Assembly (NCBI RefSeq): GCF_016899955.1
Contig: NZ_JACJJL010000001.1
Coordinates: 1-64,000, forward strand
Source: Marseilla massiliensis
GTDB lineage: Bacteria > Bacteroidota > Bacteroidia > Bacteroidales > Bacteroidaceae
DNA length: 64,000 nt
Direction: 5' to 3'
Shown here: piece after piece, positions 1 through 8,866 of the stretch
Layout of the letters: each line of letters starts with the position of its first letter
How positions within the stretch are numbered: position 1 is the stretch's first letter
Notes under the pieces: generated by a model
The model's input: the letters and a program-made list of their open reading frames with translations, nothing else
The model's database searches: none
Told to the model about the DNA's origin: nothing
Made by a program: the position numbers and the translations under genes

Positions 1-78
1 TGACTTGTATGCAGACACCTTCCCCTTACCCCGTAAGGTCGAGAGGCTTTGACCTAAGCATCAATGAAGAGTGTTAAT

Positions 79-1428
79 CTATCCGTGCTCCCAAATTATG
101 TTGTATGGTTTGTTGGAGTAGATGTTGAGTTTGTATTGTCGTGCCGTTCTGATCCACTTGGCAGGGACGGCGATGAATCTGAACAGAAAACTCTTGACTC
201 TGTCTGTGGCCTTGATTCCAAAGAGGACAGCCATAAGCGGCAATGCCACGATGTATCGGTAGAAGTTTGCCGCCATGGCGGTTAGGAGCAGGAACACGGT
301 GTTCTGGTTCATAAACGACTTTGGCAGATGTGCCCATCCGAAATCGTTGTTCTGGCGGTCAAATACCTGTTCTGCTGAGCCCCGCTTGTTGTAGTGTTGT
401 ATGATCTCCTCGTCGGTCATGTCCCAGTCGTTGGTCAGTATGCAGCGGTATGTATACTCACCGTCGAAGAGGTCAAGTTGCTCGCCATTCTGCTTACGCT
501 GCCGCTGCACGACGAGGCGGCAATGCTTTGCGTCCTCGAAACTCTCGAAGGGGAACGACTGCACGTCGTACTGCTGGAATCCTATCTCCACCGTAGTCCA
601 GCCTGTCTGCCGCTTCACCTTCTCGTACAGACCTGCATACCGCTCGGCACGGATGTAGAACTTGTCAGTATGCTCCATGACCATCTTCACAATGTCTTCG
701 CTATAGGAGCCGCAGTCAGCACGGAAGCTCCTGACATGAATGCCGAACGACCTCATCATCTCGAAGAAACGCCGGTGAGTCTCTGCCTGCATGAAGCGCA
801 CGTTCGCTTTGCCGTCACGGTTCTCAAGATAGGCAATCAGCCCGCCGATGGTGAACACGCCGGGGCTGTAGCCGTCAAAGCCCTTGTAGGTCCGCTTGCT
901 GTCATACTTGTCCGCCTCAAGGAACTGGTGGTCGAAGTCCACGTCGTACTCGCCTCCCTCCGCGAGCTGACCTGTGGCCAGCAACAGCTTGATGAGCAGT
1001 TGGTTCAGTTTCTCAGCCGTGTTGAAATCATAGACGTTGCCCGTCTTTTCTACCGTGTATGATATGTTCTCCGTTGCCAGTTCTTCTATGCCGCGCAGCA
1101 CCGTGTCTGCACTTGGAACACGTGTATGCGGACGCTCGGTAAGCACGTCCTTCAGATATAGGTTGAGGTCTTCCATGCAGTCGCCGCCACAGCAGAACAC
1201 GGAAAAGATCGCACGTATAATCTCGCTGTACTGATAGCCAATCAGAGTGCTGCGAAGTCCTAAGTGTGAGTCTATCACAGAAGACAGAATAGAGTCAAAT
1301 TTGTCCAAAACGAAAAATATTCCGCCAAAAGCAGTGATTTTCTCAGATCTTTGTTGTACTTTTGCCATGGCATTGATGATTTTGCTTCTCTTGATTTGCA
1401 GCACTAAGGTAAGTGAAAAATCTGACAT
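79..1428 (-). CDS. IS1380-family transposase
   Basis: 449-residue DDE transposase that would cut and paste the surrounding IS. Plausible catalytic acids are the aspartates of DVDFDHQ (about residue 163-168), the aspartate of RADCGSY (about 239) and the glutamate of GSAEQVF (about 353). The length is normal for the family. The ATG at 1428 is preceded on its own strand by a strong hairpin (1437-1461). It differs from the copy at 3578-4927 only near the C-terminus (IRTARQ...SNKPYNIIWEHG here, IKTARQ...SEKPYDLIWEHG there). It appears intact. Confidence 0.9.
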   Translation of the reverse strand: MSDFSLTLVLQIKRSKIINAMAKVQQRSEKITAFGGIFFVLDKFDSILSSVIDSHLGLRSTLIGYQYSEIIRAIFSVFCCGGDCMEDLNLYLKDVLTERPHTRVPSADTVLRGIEELATENISYTVEKTGNVYDFNTAEKLNQLLIKLLLATGQLAEGGEYDVDFDHQFLEADKYDSKRTYKGFDGYSPGVFTIGGLIAYLENRDGKANVRFMQAETHRRFFEMMRSFGIHVRSFRADCGSYSEDIVKMVMEHTDKFYIRAERYAGLYEKVKRQTGWTTVEIGFQQYDVQSFPFESFEDAKHCRLVVQRQRKQNGEQLDLFDGEYTYRCILTNDWDMTDEEIIQHYNKRGSAEQVFDRQNNDFGWAHLPKSFMNQNTVFLLLTAMAANFYRYIVALPLMAVLFGIKATDRVKSFLFRFIAVPAKWIRTARQYKLNIYSNKPYNIIWEHG

Positions 1429-1436
1429 GGCAAAAT

Positions 1437-1461
1437 CCTGAGCAACAAAAAGTTGCTCAGG
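1437..1461 (-). promoter_or_regulatory. Hairpin in the transposase leader
   Basis: Perfect 10-bp inverted repeat CCTGAGCAAC / GTTGCTCAGG with a 5-nt A/T loop, ending 9 nt upstream of the transposase ATG. It is conserved at 4936-4960 in the second copy. In other IS elements such hairpins hide the start from ribosomes on read-through transcripts. That role here is inferred. Confidence 0.5.
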
Positions 1462-1514
1462 TACTTATAAAGAAATTTAAACTAAAGTGCTGCGGAATCT
1501 AGGAAATACTAACG

Positions 1515-3395
1515 ATGAAGAAATTTGTATTCTTTCTTTTCTGCCTCTTGTGCTGCCAGATAATAGCAGCACAGCGCGTATGCTATTCTGATGGCAGCAT
1601 CACCATAGAGGGCGACCCGATGACGTGGACACTTGCTACCGACGGAACGCAGTATCCGTGGGTCACCAGTCAGTACCAGTGGGGCAAGACCTACTATGAA
1701 GCCGACGGAGAAATTGCCGTCAATACAGAACGTCGGCAGGACGGCAGCGACATCGTCGAGACATATACCTTCACAAACACGTCGAAGCGCAAGGTGTCGC
1801 TGAAGAACGTCGGCATCTACACGCCGTTTAACGACAACTATCCCGATGCCAAGACCTGCATGACGCAACGCTGCAACGCACATATCAATGCCAACGGACG
1901 CGGTGCATGGGTAAACGCTTTGCGGATGAACGGTGTGGGCCCGCACCTTGGACTGATGGTCACCGAGGGCGAAATTACCGACTATGACGTATGGGAGCGC
2001 GGACAAAAGAAGGGTATGTCAAACTTCCGTGGCGTCCTTGCCCTTTGTCCGCCTGACATGATGCTGAAGCCCGGCCAGAGCTACCGCCTGACGTGGCGCA
2101 TCTTTACCCATCAGGGCGGCGACTTCGACCAGCAACTGCTCAGACGAGGCGGCACGGTGGTCAGGAGCGAGAAATATGTCTATGCCGTAGGCGAGACAGC
2201 CAAGGTCGATTTCGCCACCAGTAGAGGTACGAAGACGGTCAGACGGAAGATAACGGCAACGGGCGACATAGATATTGAATACAAAGGTACTCACGCCCTT
2301 CTGTTAGGCATCAGTGACGAACAAAAGTTGATTGAGAAGCGCATTCGCTTCATCCTCGAACGACAGCAGATGCAGGACAAATCAGACTCTCGCTACGGAG
2401 CCTTTATGATTTTCGACAATGAGGGTGACTCGATACTGACCAACGACCAGGGACGCAGCGACCTCAGTGAAGGTCGTGAACGCTTGGGAATAGGTATAGC
2501 GCTTGCGGCATACGGCCTAATTGAAAAAGAAGAAAGTAGAAATGAGAAATTGCTATCTGCCTTGGAACGCTATGCTAAGTTCGTACGCGAGCGGCTGCAA
2601 TATCCCGACTATCGGACAAAATCAAACGTCAATGGCGGCAAGAACCGAGGCTACAACTATGCCTGGGTAGCTGACTTCTATTTCCGCATGGCTATGCTGA
2701 CTGGCGAGGCGCAGTATGCACGTGACGGCTATGCTACCTTGCAGTCGCTCTATCGTCAGTTCGGATATGGCTTCTATTGCATCGACTATCCCGTAACGAC
2801 AGGTCTGCAGGCATTGCAACAGACGGGACTGACTTTCGAACGCGACATGCTTCTTCAGGACTTCAAAGCCACAGCGGATATTTTCGTAAAGAACGGTCTG
2901 AACTTCCCAAGCTTCGAGGTAAACTACGAGCAAAGTATCATCGCTCCTGCTGTGCAGTTCCTATGCGAAGTATATTTAGCGACAAAAGAACAGAAATATC
3001 TCAAGGCAGCACAAGGTATGATGCCTGCACTTGGAGCACTCAGCGCACGGCAGCCCAACTACCATCAGCACGAGATAGCCATCCGTCACTGGGACGGATA
3101 TTGGTTCGGCAAGCGTCAGACCTACGGCGATGTCTATCCCCAATATTGGAGCTGTATCACCGCTGCCGCCTATCACTACTATGCCAAGGCTACGGGCATT
3201 CAGGACTATCAACAGCGTGCCGAGAATATTGTGCGTGGTAACCTCTCGCTCTTCCGTGAGGACGGTAGTGCCACCTGTGCTTTCGTCTTCCCTCGCCGTG
3301 TCAACGATGAGCCAGCCCATTATGCCGATGCATACGCCAACGACCAGGACTGGGCACTGCTTTATTACATGTTGGTAAATGAGAAAAATATATAA
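1515..3395 (+). CDS. Secreted (alpha/alpha)6-barrel-like glycosidase, family unassigned
   Basis: 626 aa with a clear signal peptide (MKKFVFFLFCLLCCQIIAAQ, cleavage likely after AAQ). Residues about 25-270 look like a beta-rich domain. From about 275 to the end the sequence is helical with repeated aromatic/helical blocks (GYNYAWVADFYFRMAML, HWDGYWFGKRQTYGDVYPQYW, YADAYANDQDWALLYY), which suggests a six-hairpin toroid as in many Bacteroidales glycan-degrading enzymes. I cannot name a CAZy family. The start lies 11 bp from one IS end and the stop 15 bp from the next IS, so no native promoter remains. Expression, if any, must come from the IS or beyond. GC content is lower than in the GC-rich genes at 5.7-13 kb, consistent with separate ancestry. 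Confidence 0.6.
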   Translation: MKKFVFFLFCLLCCQIIAAQRVCYSDGSITIEGDPMTWTLATDGTQYPWVTSQYQWGKTYYEADGEIAVNTERRQDGSDIVETYTFTNTSKRKVSLKNVGIYTPFNDNYPDAKTCMTQRCNAHINANGRGAWVNALRMNGVGPHLGLMVTEGEITDYDVWERGQKKGMSNFRGVLALCPPDMMLKPGQSYRLTWRIFTHQGGDFDQQLLRRGGTVVRSEKYVYAVGETAKVDFATSRGTKTVRRKITATGDIDIEYKGTHALLLGISDEQKLIEKRIRFILERQQMQDKSDSRYGAFMIFDNEGDSILTNDQGRSDLSEGRERLGIGIALAAYGLIEKEESRNEKLLSALERYAKFVRERLQYPDYRTKSNVNGGKNRGYNYAWVADFYFRMAMLTGEAQYARDGYATLQSLYRQFGYGFYCIDYPVTTGLQALQQTGLTFERDMLLQDFKATADIFVKNGLNFPSFEVNYEQSIIAPAVQFLCEVYLATKEQKYLKAAQGMMPALGALSARQPNYHQHEIAIRHWDGYWFGKRQTYGDVYPQYWSCITAAAYHYYAKATGIQDYQQRAENIVRGNLSLFREDGSATCAFVFPRRVNDEPAHYADAYANDQDWALLYYMLVNEKNI

Positions 3396-3410
3396 AGGAA
3401 TTAACTATAA

Positions 3411-5002
3411 CCTAAAATCCGCAGATAATTTTTCGATTGTCTGATTTAGTCCTTGCTTATGACGATTCTGTCTGACTCTGGGCTTAGAAGCTCTTGACAT
3501 GACTTGTATGCAGACACCTTCCCCTTACCCCGTAAGGTCGAGAGGCGTTGACCTAAGCATCAACGAAGAGTGTTAATCTATCCGTGCTCCCAAATCAAGT
3601 CGTATGGCTTTTCTGAGTAGATGTTGAGTTTGTATTGTCTTGCCGTTTTAATCCACTTGGCAGGGACGGCGATGAATCTGAACAGAAAACTCTTGACTCT
3701 GTCTGTGGCCTTGATTCCAAAGAGGACAGCCATAAGCGGCAATGCCACGATGTATCGGTAGAAGTTTGCCGCCATGGCGGTTAGGAGCAGGAACACGGTG
3801 TTCTGGTTCATAAACGACTTTGGCAGATGTGCCCATCCGAAATCGTTGTTCTGGCGGTCAAATACCTGTTCTGCTGAGCCCCGCTTGTTGTAGTGTTGTA
3901 TGATCTCCTCGTCGGTCATGTCCCAGTCGTTGGTCAGTATGCAGCGGTATGTATACTCACCGTCGAAGAGGTCAAGTTGCTCGCCATTCTGCTTACGCTG
4001 CCGCTGCACGACGAGGCGGCAATGCTTTGCGTCCTCGAAACTCTCGAAGGGGAACGACTGCACGTCGTACTGCTGGAATCCTATCTCCACCGTAGTCCAG
4101 CCTGTCTGCCGCTTCACCTTCTCGTACAGACCTGCATACCGCTCGGCACGGATGTAGAACTTGTCAGTATGCTCCATGACCATCTTCACAATGTCTTCGC
4201 TATAGGAGCCGCAGTCAGCACGGAAGCTCCTGACATGAATGCCGAACGACCTCATCATCTCGAAGAAACGCCGGTGAGTCTCTGCCTGCATGAAGCGCAC
4301 GTTCGCTTTGCCGTCACGGTTCTCAAGATAGGCAATCAGCCCGCCGATGGTGAACACGCCGGGGCTGTAGCCGTCAAAGCCCTTGTAGGTCCGCTTGCTG
4401 TCATACTTGTCCGCCTCAAGGAACTGGTGGTCGAAGTCCACGTCGTACTCGCCTCCCTCCGCGAGCTGACCTGTGGCCAGCAACAGCTTGATGAGCAGTT
4501 GGTTCAGTTTCTCAGCCGTGTTGAAATCATAGACGTTGCCAGTCTTTTCTACCGTGTATGATATGTTCTCCGTTGCCAGTTCTTCTATGCCGCGCAGCAC
4601 CGTGTCTGCACTTGGAACACGTGTATGCGGACGCTCGGTAAGCACGTCCTTCAGATATAGGTTGAGGTCTTCCATGCAGTCGCCGCCACAGCAGAACACG
4701 GAAAAGATCGCACGTATAATCTCGCTGTACTGATAGCCAATCAGAGTGCTGCGAAGTCCTAAGTGTGAGTCTATCACAGAGGACAGAATAGAGTCAAATT
4801 TGTCCAAAACGAAAAATATTCCGCCAAAAGCAGTGATTTTCTCAGATCTTTGTTGTACTTTTGCCATGGCATTGATGATTTTGCTTCTCTTGATTTGCAG
4901 CACTAAGGTAAGTGAAAAATCTGACATGGCAAAATCCTGAGCAACAAAAAGTTGCTCAGGTACTTATAAAGAAATTTAAACTAAAGTGCTGCGGAATCTA
5001 GG
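3411..5002 (-). mobile_element. IS1380-family insertion sequence, copy 2 (complete)
   Basis: Complete 1,592-bp copy. The left terminal repeat starts CCTAAAATCCGCAG at 3411. The right terminal repeat ends CTGCGGAATCTAGG at 5002, imperfectly inverted with respect to the left. The orientation matches copy 1. The four bases outside the left end are ATAA and outside the right end AATG, so there is no 4-bp target duplication around this copy. That fits a composite transposon or recombination between copies. About 12 of the roughly 14 differences from copy 1 fall in the first 160 aligned bases. Confidence 0.9.
3578..4927 (-). CDS. IS1380-family transposase
   Basis: Second copy of the 449-residue DDE transposase, nearly identical to the one at 79-1428 apart from its last 25 or so residues. 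The DVDFDHQ, RADCGSY and GSAEQVF motifs are intact and the reading frame is open, so it should be active. The same start-proximal hairpin lies upstream at 4936-4960. Confidence 0.9.
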   Translation of the reverse strand: MSDFSLTLVLQIKRSKIINAMAKVQQRSEKITAFGGIFFVLDKFDSILSSVIDSHLGLRSTLIGYQYSEIIRAIFSVFCCGGDCMEDLNLYLKDVLTERPHTRVPSADTVLRGIEELATENISYTVEKTGNVYDFNTAEKLNQLLIKLLLATGQLAEGGEYDVDFDHQFLEADKYDSKRTYKGFDGYSPGVFTIGGLIAYLENRDGKANVRFMQAETHRRFFEMMRSFGIHVRSFRADCGSYSEDIVKMVMEHTDKFYIRAERYAGLYEKVKRQTGWTTVEIGFQQYDVQSFPFESFEDAKHCRLVVQRQRKQNGEQLDLFDGEYTYRCILTNDWDMTDEEIIQHYNKRGSAEQVFDRQNNDFGWAHLPKSFMNQNTVFLLLTAMAANFYRYIVALPLMAVLFGIKATDRVKSFLFRFIAVPAKWIKTARQYKLNIYSEKPYDLIWEHG

Positions 5003-5728
5003 AATGTTTTGTTTCATCATTGCCTACACTGTTTTTTTAATGAATTATGATAATGAAGTGAACACTAAACCCGACTGAACGCTCTGCAACGACATGGCCG
5101 AATGGGAACAACGGCTTTAGGGCAAGCAACTCAGCATACCAAAGCAATGAATGAAGCGCAACTGAACGCCACCCGCCGGGCAACAAGCCCAACACATCGT
5201 CAAAACATCTCGTCCTGACAAATTTATAGATTAATAAGGCATATTTACCCCCGTTAATATTTGTTAACCAAACAGACAATACAATCAAAGCAAACAAGAC
5301 GTCTTACATATAGGAGAAGGAAGGGGGAATAGTTAAGGATGAAGGATGAAGTGTTAAGGGTGAAAGCCGTGCGGGCTGATAGTTGCGGCCATAAGCCATA
5401 AGCCAAAAGCTAATGTCTGCACTCCTGCATCCTGCATTCCGCATCCAGCCCTCCCGCACTCCCGATGCAAATGTCTACACTCCTGCACTCCCGCATTCCG
5501 CATCCAGCATCCAGCATCCAGCATCCCAATATGATGCAAAATATAGGATGAACAATTTGTACAACAAGATTATTTTGCGTAATTTTACGGCCGCATCCGC
5601 AACGCGCAACGGCGGAACGGCCGCAAGCGCCTGCCGACGCCCAAAGGCATGGCAGACGCGGTATCTACACGGCAAAAGAACTATTCATTACCTCAACCAA
5701 ACATTCGACAACTTTGTCCATACGCAGA
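5003..5728. other. Intergenic region without a supported gene
   Basis: Besides the tandem repeat at 5412-5527 this stretch holds no protein-like frame. Short frames on both strands are repeat-driven or lack any recognisable domain. I see no convincing TAnnTTTG promoter directly before the LtrA-like gene. Confidence 0.5.
5412..5527. repeat. Low-complexity tandem repeat built on CATCCAGC / CTCCTGCAT units
   Basis: Two related blocks start AATGTCTGCACTCCTGCAT (5412) and AATGTCTACACTCCTGCAC (5470). Both run into CCGCATCCAGC; the second ends in three CATCCAGCATCCAGC-type repeats. The pyrimidine-rich strand shows no open frame that looks like a real protein. The rest of 5003-5728 holds no gene I can support; purine-rich AAGGATGAAGGATGAAG-type sequence lies at about 5335-5365. 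Confidence 0.7.
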
Positions 5729-6355
5729 ATGGAAGGACGCGACATCAACGAAAGGCATCGCACGTCCACCACACTTGAACTACTCTTCGACCTCATCATC
5801 GTGGTGGCCGTGGCACAGGCCGCCGGCGGGCTTCACCACATGCTTGCCGAAGGCATGTATGCCACAGGGGCGGTGCGCTACATGATGGCCTTCTGGTGTG
5901 TGTTCATCGGATGGATGAACTTCAGCTGGTTTGCCTCGGCCTACGACACCGACGACGCGCCCTACCGCATCACCACCGCCGTACAGATGCTTGGCGCCAT
6001 GATCCTGGCTGCCGGCATAGGCGACATATTCCTGCACACCCCCGACCTCACCACGGCTTTCATCAGCTTCGTCATAATGAGGCTCGCCATGGTGACGCAA
6101 TGGCTGCGCGCCGCCCGGCAACACGAGGCCGGCCGGGCCACTTGCATAAGGTATGCCGTGGGCACCGCCCTGGCGCAGGCGCTTTGGTCTGCCACTCTGT
6201 TTTCAGGGGGCGCGGCACAGACGGCGGTGTTCGTCGTGGCCGCCATGGTGGAGCTGGCCGTGCCGTACATCGCCGAGCGCAAGGGTGGCACGCCGTGGCA
6301 CCCGCACCACATAGCAGAGCGCTACGGCCTGCTGGTAATGGCGGCATATCGCTGA
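5729..6355 (+). pseudogene. Low-temperature-requirement protein A (LtrA) family, truncated
   Basis: 208 residues matching the N-terminal half of LtrA-family membrane proteins: the TTLELLFDLIIVVAVAQ start, several hydrophobic helices, and the WHPHHIAERYGLLV motif near the end. Full-length family members are about 350-400 aa and continue past that motif with an ...IVLGE-type segment. Here the frame ends AERYGLLVMAAYR-stop, and the next 470 bp encode no recognisable second half. The ATG at 5729 is preferred over an in-frame TTG at 5714 because ATG starts are usual in this phylum. The gene is probably non-functional. The cellular role of LtrA is poorly known. Confidence 0.7.
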
Positions 6356-6826
6356 AATGGGTGGTCATGGCCGCCGCGCTGGCCCCAGCCCTTTATGTGC
6401 GCACGCTGGACGCGGGCAAATGCTGACTTGCCGCAGACTTTGCAAAAGGCGTAGCAGACTACGCCGAGACAAAGCGGACGCAAGAGGATGAAGGCACATG
6501 GCAGGCCATGAAACACGACAATGCCAAACAATGCCTCATTATTTTTTAAGCCATGCATTGGGATTGTCACAAATAATCAGTAATTTTGCCACTGGCACAA
6601 TGCAATGGCAAGCACAGCGGGCAAAGCATTGGCCGCAGCCCGTACAAAAGGAAAATGAAGCGGAAGCACATCCCCCGCCCTGACTTTACGCCACGCGGCG
6701 AAGCCCAGGCCGCAGGCCAACGCCTTGGGCGGCCGCCCGCAGCGGGCGCCAACCCCGACGCCACCGACGGAAGGCATGGCGGAGCCATTGGCTTGCTGCA
6801 CCAACGGTTTTAATACGTAAAGAAGT
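6356..6826. other. Intergenic region with a promoter, no supported gene
   Basis: GC-rich sequence after the truncated LtrA gene. Frames here are compositional and show no domain. A consensus-like Bacteroidetes promoter lies at 6558-6588. Confidence 0.45.
6558..6588 (+). promoter_or_regulatory. Bacteroidetes-type promoter before the propeller-AraC regulator
   Basis: TTG at 6558-6560 and TAATTTTG at 6581-6588, spaced 20 bp, match the -33 (TTTG) and -7 (TAnnTTTG) pattern of Bacteroidetes primary promoters. Transcription would start near 6595, leaving a leader of about 230 nt before the regulator ATG at 6827. Confidence 0.5.
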
Positions 6827-8776
6827 ATGTTTGCAAGGACATCAATCATATTTTGCATCATCGTCATGCAGGCATGCCTGTCGGTTGCGCGCGACCGGAT
6901 GCACGCCAGGCGCATCACCAGCGCCGACGGCTTGACCCACAGCCACGTGAACAGCATCTGCGAGACGCCCGACGGGCAGGTGTGGATAGGCACCTGGAAC
7001 GGGCTGATGCGCTGTGGCAACGGCAAGACGGAGGGCATACGCTCAGACCGCAACGGACTGCGCATAGGCAGGGTAAAAGACCTCAGGCCCACCCCCGACG
7101 GCAACGTGACCTACGTCAACGAGGACGGCAAGCGAATGACGCTCGACACCAAGAGCCTCACGGTGTCTGAATGCCGCTCTGCGCCCGACAGGCCTGCCGC
7201 CAGGGATGAGACCTGCCGCTATGCTGTCGACGACGACGGGCTTGCCATCGAACGCCGCGGCGCCTGCTACCGCATTCCCTTCGGCAAGACGTCTAACGAG
7301 GGCCATCGCCTCAGGGTGCATTACGAAGACTCGCGCGGCGGCGTATGACTCAACTTCAACAATGCCGTATACCACCTTACGTTCACGCCATCACCGTTCT
7401 GCTATGCGGGCTTCTGGGACGGCAAGGCCGCCATGCCGTTCCGGGCCACGGTGCGAGCCATTGCCACCGACAGCCGGGGACGGCTGGTGGCGGGCGGCAA
7501 GGACAGCATGCTATACGGGCTCACCGAGGCGCCGCTCAGGCTCAACGACGACGTGTATGGCATAGCGGCCGACCTGCGGGGAGGCCTGTGGGCCGGCCTG
7601 CGCGCGTCGGGCCTGTGCCACGTGGCGCCCGACGGCGACGTAACCTACCACACGGAGACAGGCATGGCCCCGCTGAGCCGGGTCTTCACACTGCTGCGGG
7701 TAGGCACCACGCTCTACGTGGGCACACGCGACAACGGGCTCTGGGCCCTGGACATTGCCGACAGGCAGAGGCCCCGGGTGAAGGCCCACGCGGCCGACAG
7801 CGCCCTGGTGCACTCGCTCAGCCTGCTGCGCAACGGCAACATAGCCGTCTGCACGTCGCGCGGCTTCTGGATATGCACGCCCGGGCTGGGCGTTGTCAGC
7901 CGGCCGAGCGAGAGGCACAACGTGATCTGCGCCGCCGAGCTGCCCGACGGCACCATTCTCCTGTCGACAAACGGGCACGGTATGATGCGCCAAAGCCACG
8001 GCAAGAGCCTCGGGCTGCCGAAGGCCTTGCGCGCCATCGACAGCTATGCGCTGAACATGGCATGGGGCCCCGACAGCTCACTGTGGATGGTCACCGACGA
8101 CAAGCTGATGCGCTACTCCTTCGGCGAAGACAGGCTCGATGTGTTTGGCGCGGCCGACTTCGGCGAGAATCTGACCTTCAGCGAGTCGCAATGCTGCATC
8201 TTCCAAGACAGCCTGCTGTATGTGGGCGCCATCCCCGGCATGATGGAGGTAGACGTCAAAGCCATCGACCGGTATGTCGAGGCAAGGGATGATGGCGGGG
8301 GCACCAAGCCATGGCATGGCGCCATAGCCGTGGCCACCGCCCTTGGCGCAGCCCTGGCCTGCAAGAGGCGCAAGAAGGCCAAGGCCGCCCCGCAGCGGTA
8401 TGGCGTGGCACCGGGCAAGCCCGAGGTCGTGGGTGCAGACACGGCGTTCGTGGACCGGTTGAACAGCGTGCTCAACTCTGTCATCGCCGACGCCGATGCC
8501 GACATCGACAGCATAGCCTCGAGCATGAACATGACGCGCAACATGCTGTTCCAGCGCTGCAGCGAGACACTGGGCGCCACGCCTGCCGCCCTGCTGCAAC
8601 GGAGGAGGATGGAGCGCGCCTGCCAACTCTTTGACGCCGGCGAGAGAAGGGTCAAGGAGGTTGCGTGGCAGACGGGGTTCAACGACCCCAAATATTTTGC
8701 GAAGGTGTTCAAGAAGACTAAAGGCATGACACCTACGCAATATGTGGAAAATCAGCGCGAAAAGGATGGAAAGTAA
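6827..8776 (+). pseudogene. Membrane-anchored propeller-AraC regulator, interrupted by one in-frame TGA
   Basis: The frame runs 650 codons with a single TGA at 7346-7348 (codon 174). The context RGGV-stop-LNF strongly suggests an original Trp, since GGVWL is usual in these propellers, i.e. TGG to TGA. Order of parts: signal peptide (residues 1-22); two-component-regulator beta-propeller repeats (about 30-480; TPDGQVWIGTWNGL, LRGGLWAGLRASGL); one TM helix (about 496-514) followed by KRRKK; then an AraC HTH (about 540-645, RRVKEVAWQTGFNDPKYFAKVFKKTKG). There is no histidine kinase, receiver or obvious Y_Y_Y domain, so it resembles a hybrid two-component system stripped to sensor plus DNA-binding domain. 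It probably controlled the PL1/GH95 genes immediately downstream. The second half could still be translated from an internal start such as the ATG at 7433, but would lack a signal peptide. Confidence 0.75.
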
Positions 8777-8778
8777 TC

Positions 8779-8810
8779 ATTTTCCACCTTTTCTGTTGCT
8801 ATTTTCCACC
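8779..8810 (+). promoter_or_regulatory. Direct-repeat operator candidate for the AraC-type regulator
   Basis: ATTTTCCACC occurs at 8779-8788 and again at 8801-8810, 22 bp apart (about two helical turns). The repeats lie just after the regulator stop and 57 bp before the pectate lyase ATG. AraC-family dimers commonly bind such direct repeats. The assignment is inferred from position and spacing. Confidence 0.4.
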
Positions 8811-8866
8811 CCTGCGTGCCGGGTTTTGCCTAACATTGCACAAAAACCAAATCATAATCAACTGCA

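Larger units (their letters stand above)
1..1503 (-). mobile_element. IS1380-family insertion sequence, copy 1 (left end outside window)
   Basis: Base 1 aligns with base 3500 of the second copy at 3411-5002, with no indel needed through 1503. The element should therefore begin 89 bp left of the window and total 1,592 bp. The right terminal repeat ends CTGCGGAATCTAGG at 1490-1503. Its reverse complement CCTAGATTCCGCAG resembles the left terminus CCTAAAATCCGCAG seen in copy 2. Only the transposase is encoded. The element ends 11 bp before the start codon of the next gene. The family assignment rests on the transposase sequence and is recalled, not searched. Confidence 0.85.
1..5002. mobile_element. 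Putative composite transposon: IS1380 - glycosidase-like gene - IS1380
   Basis: Two direct-orientation IS copies enclose a single secreted-enzyme gene with margins of only 11 and 15 bp. Copy 2 has unmatched flanks, as expected if the outer ends moved as a unit. The test, whether AATG also precedes copy 1, lies outside the window. Alternative: two independent insertions next to one gene. Confidence 0.5.

Noticed and set aside
20..45. CCTTACCCCGTAAGG as the IS terminal inverted repeat
   Set aside because: It is inside the element; the true termini are CCTAAAATCCGCAG at 3411 and its imperfect inverse ending at 5002.
394..1062. 222-codon frames opposite both transposases
   Set aside because: Mirror frames of the transposase genes, repeated in both copies because the IS is repeated; no family resemblance.
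3411..5002. Group II intron or second cargo gene inside the IS
   Set aside because: Only the transposase frame is coding; length equals copy 1 exactly and no reverse transcriptase motif occurs.
5714..5728. TTG start for the LtrA-like gene
   Set aside because: An ATG follows 15 bp later, directly before the conserved region; TTG starts are rare in this phylum.
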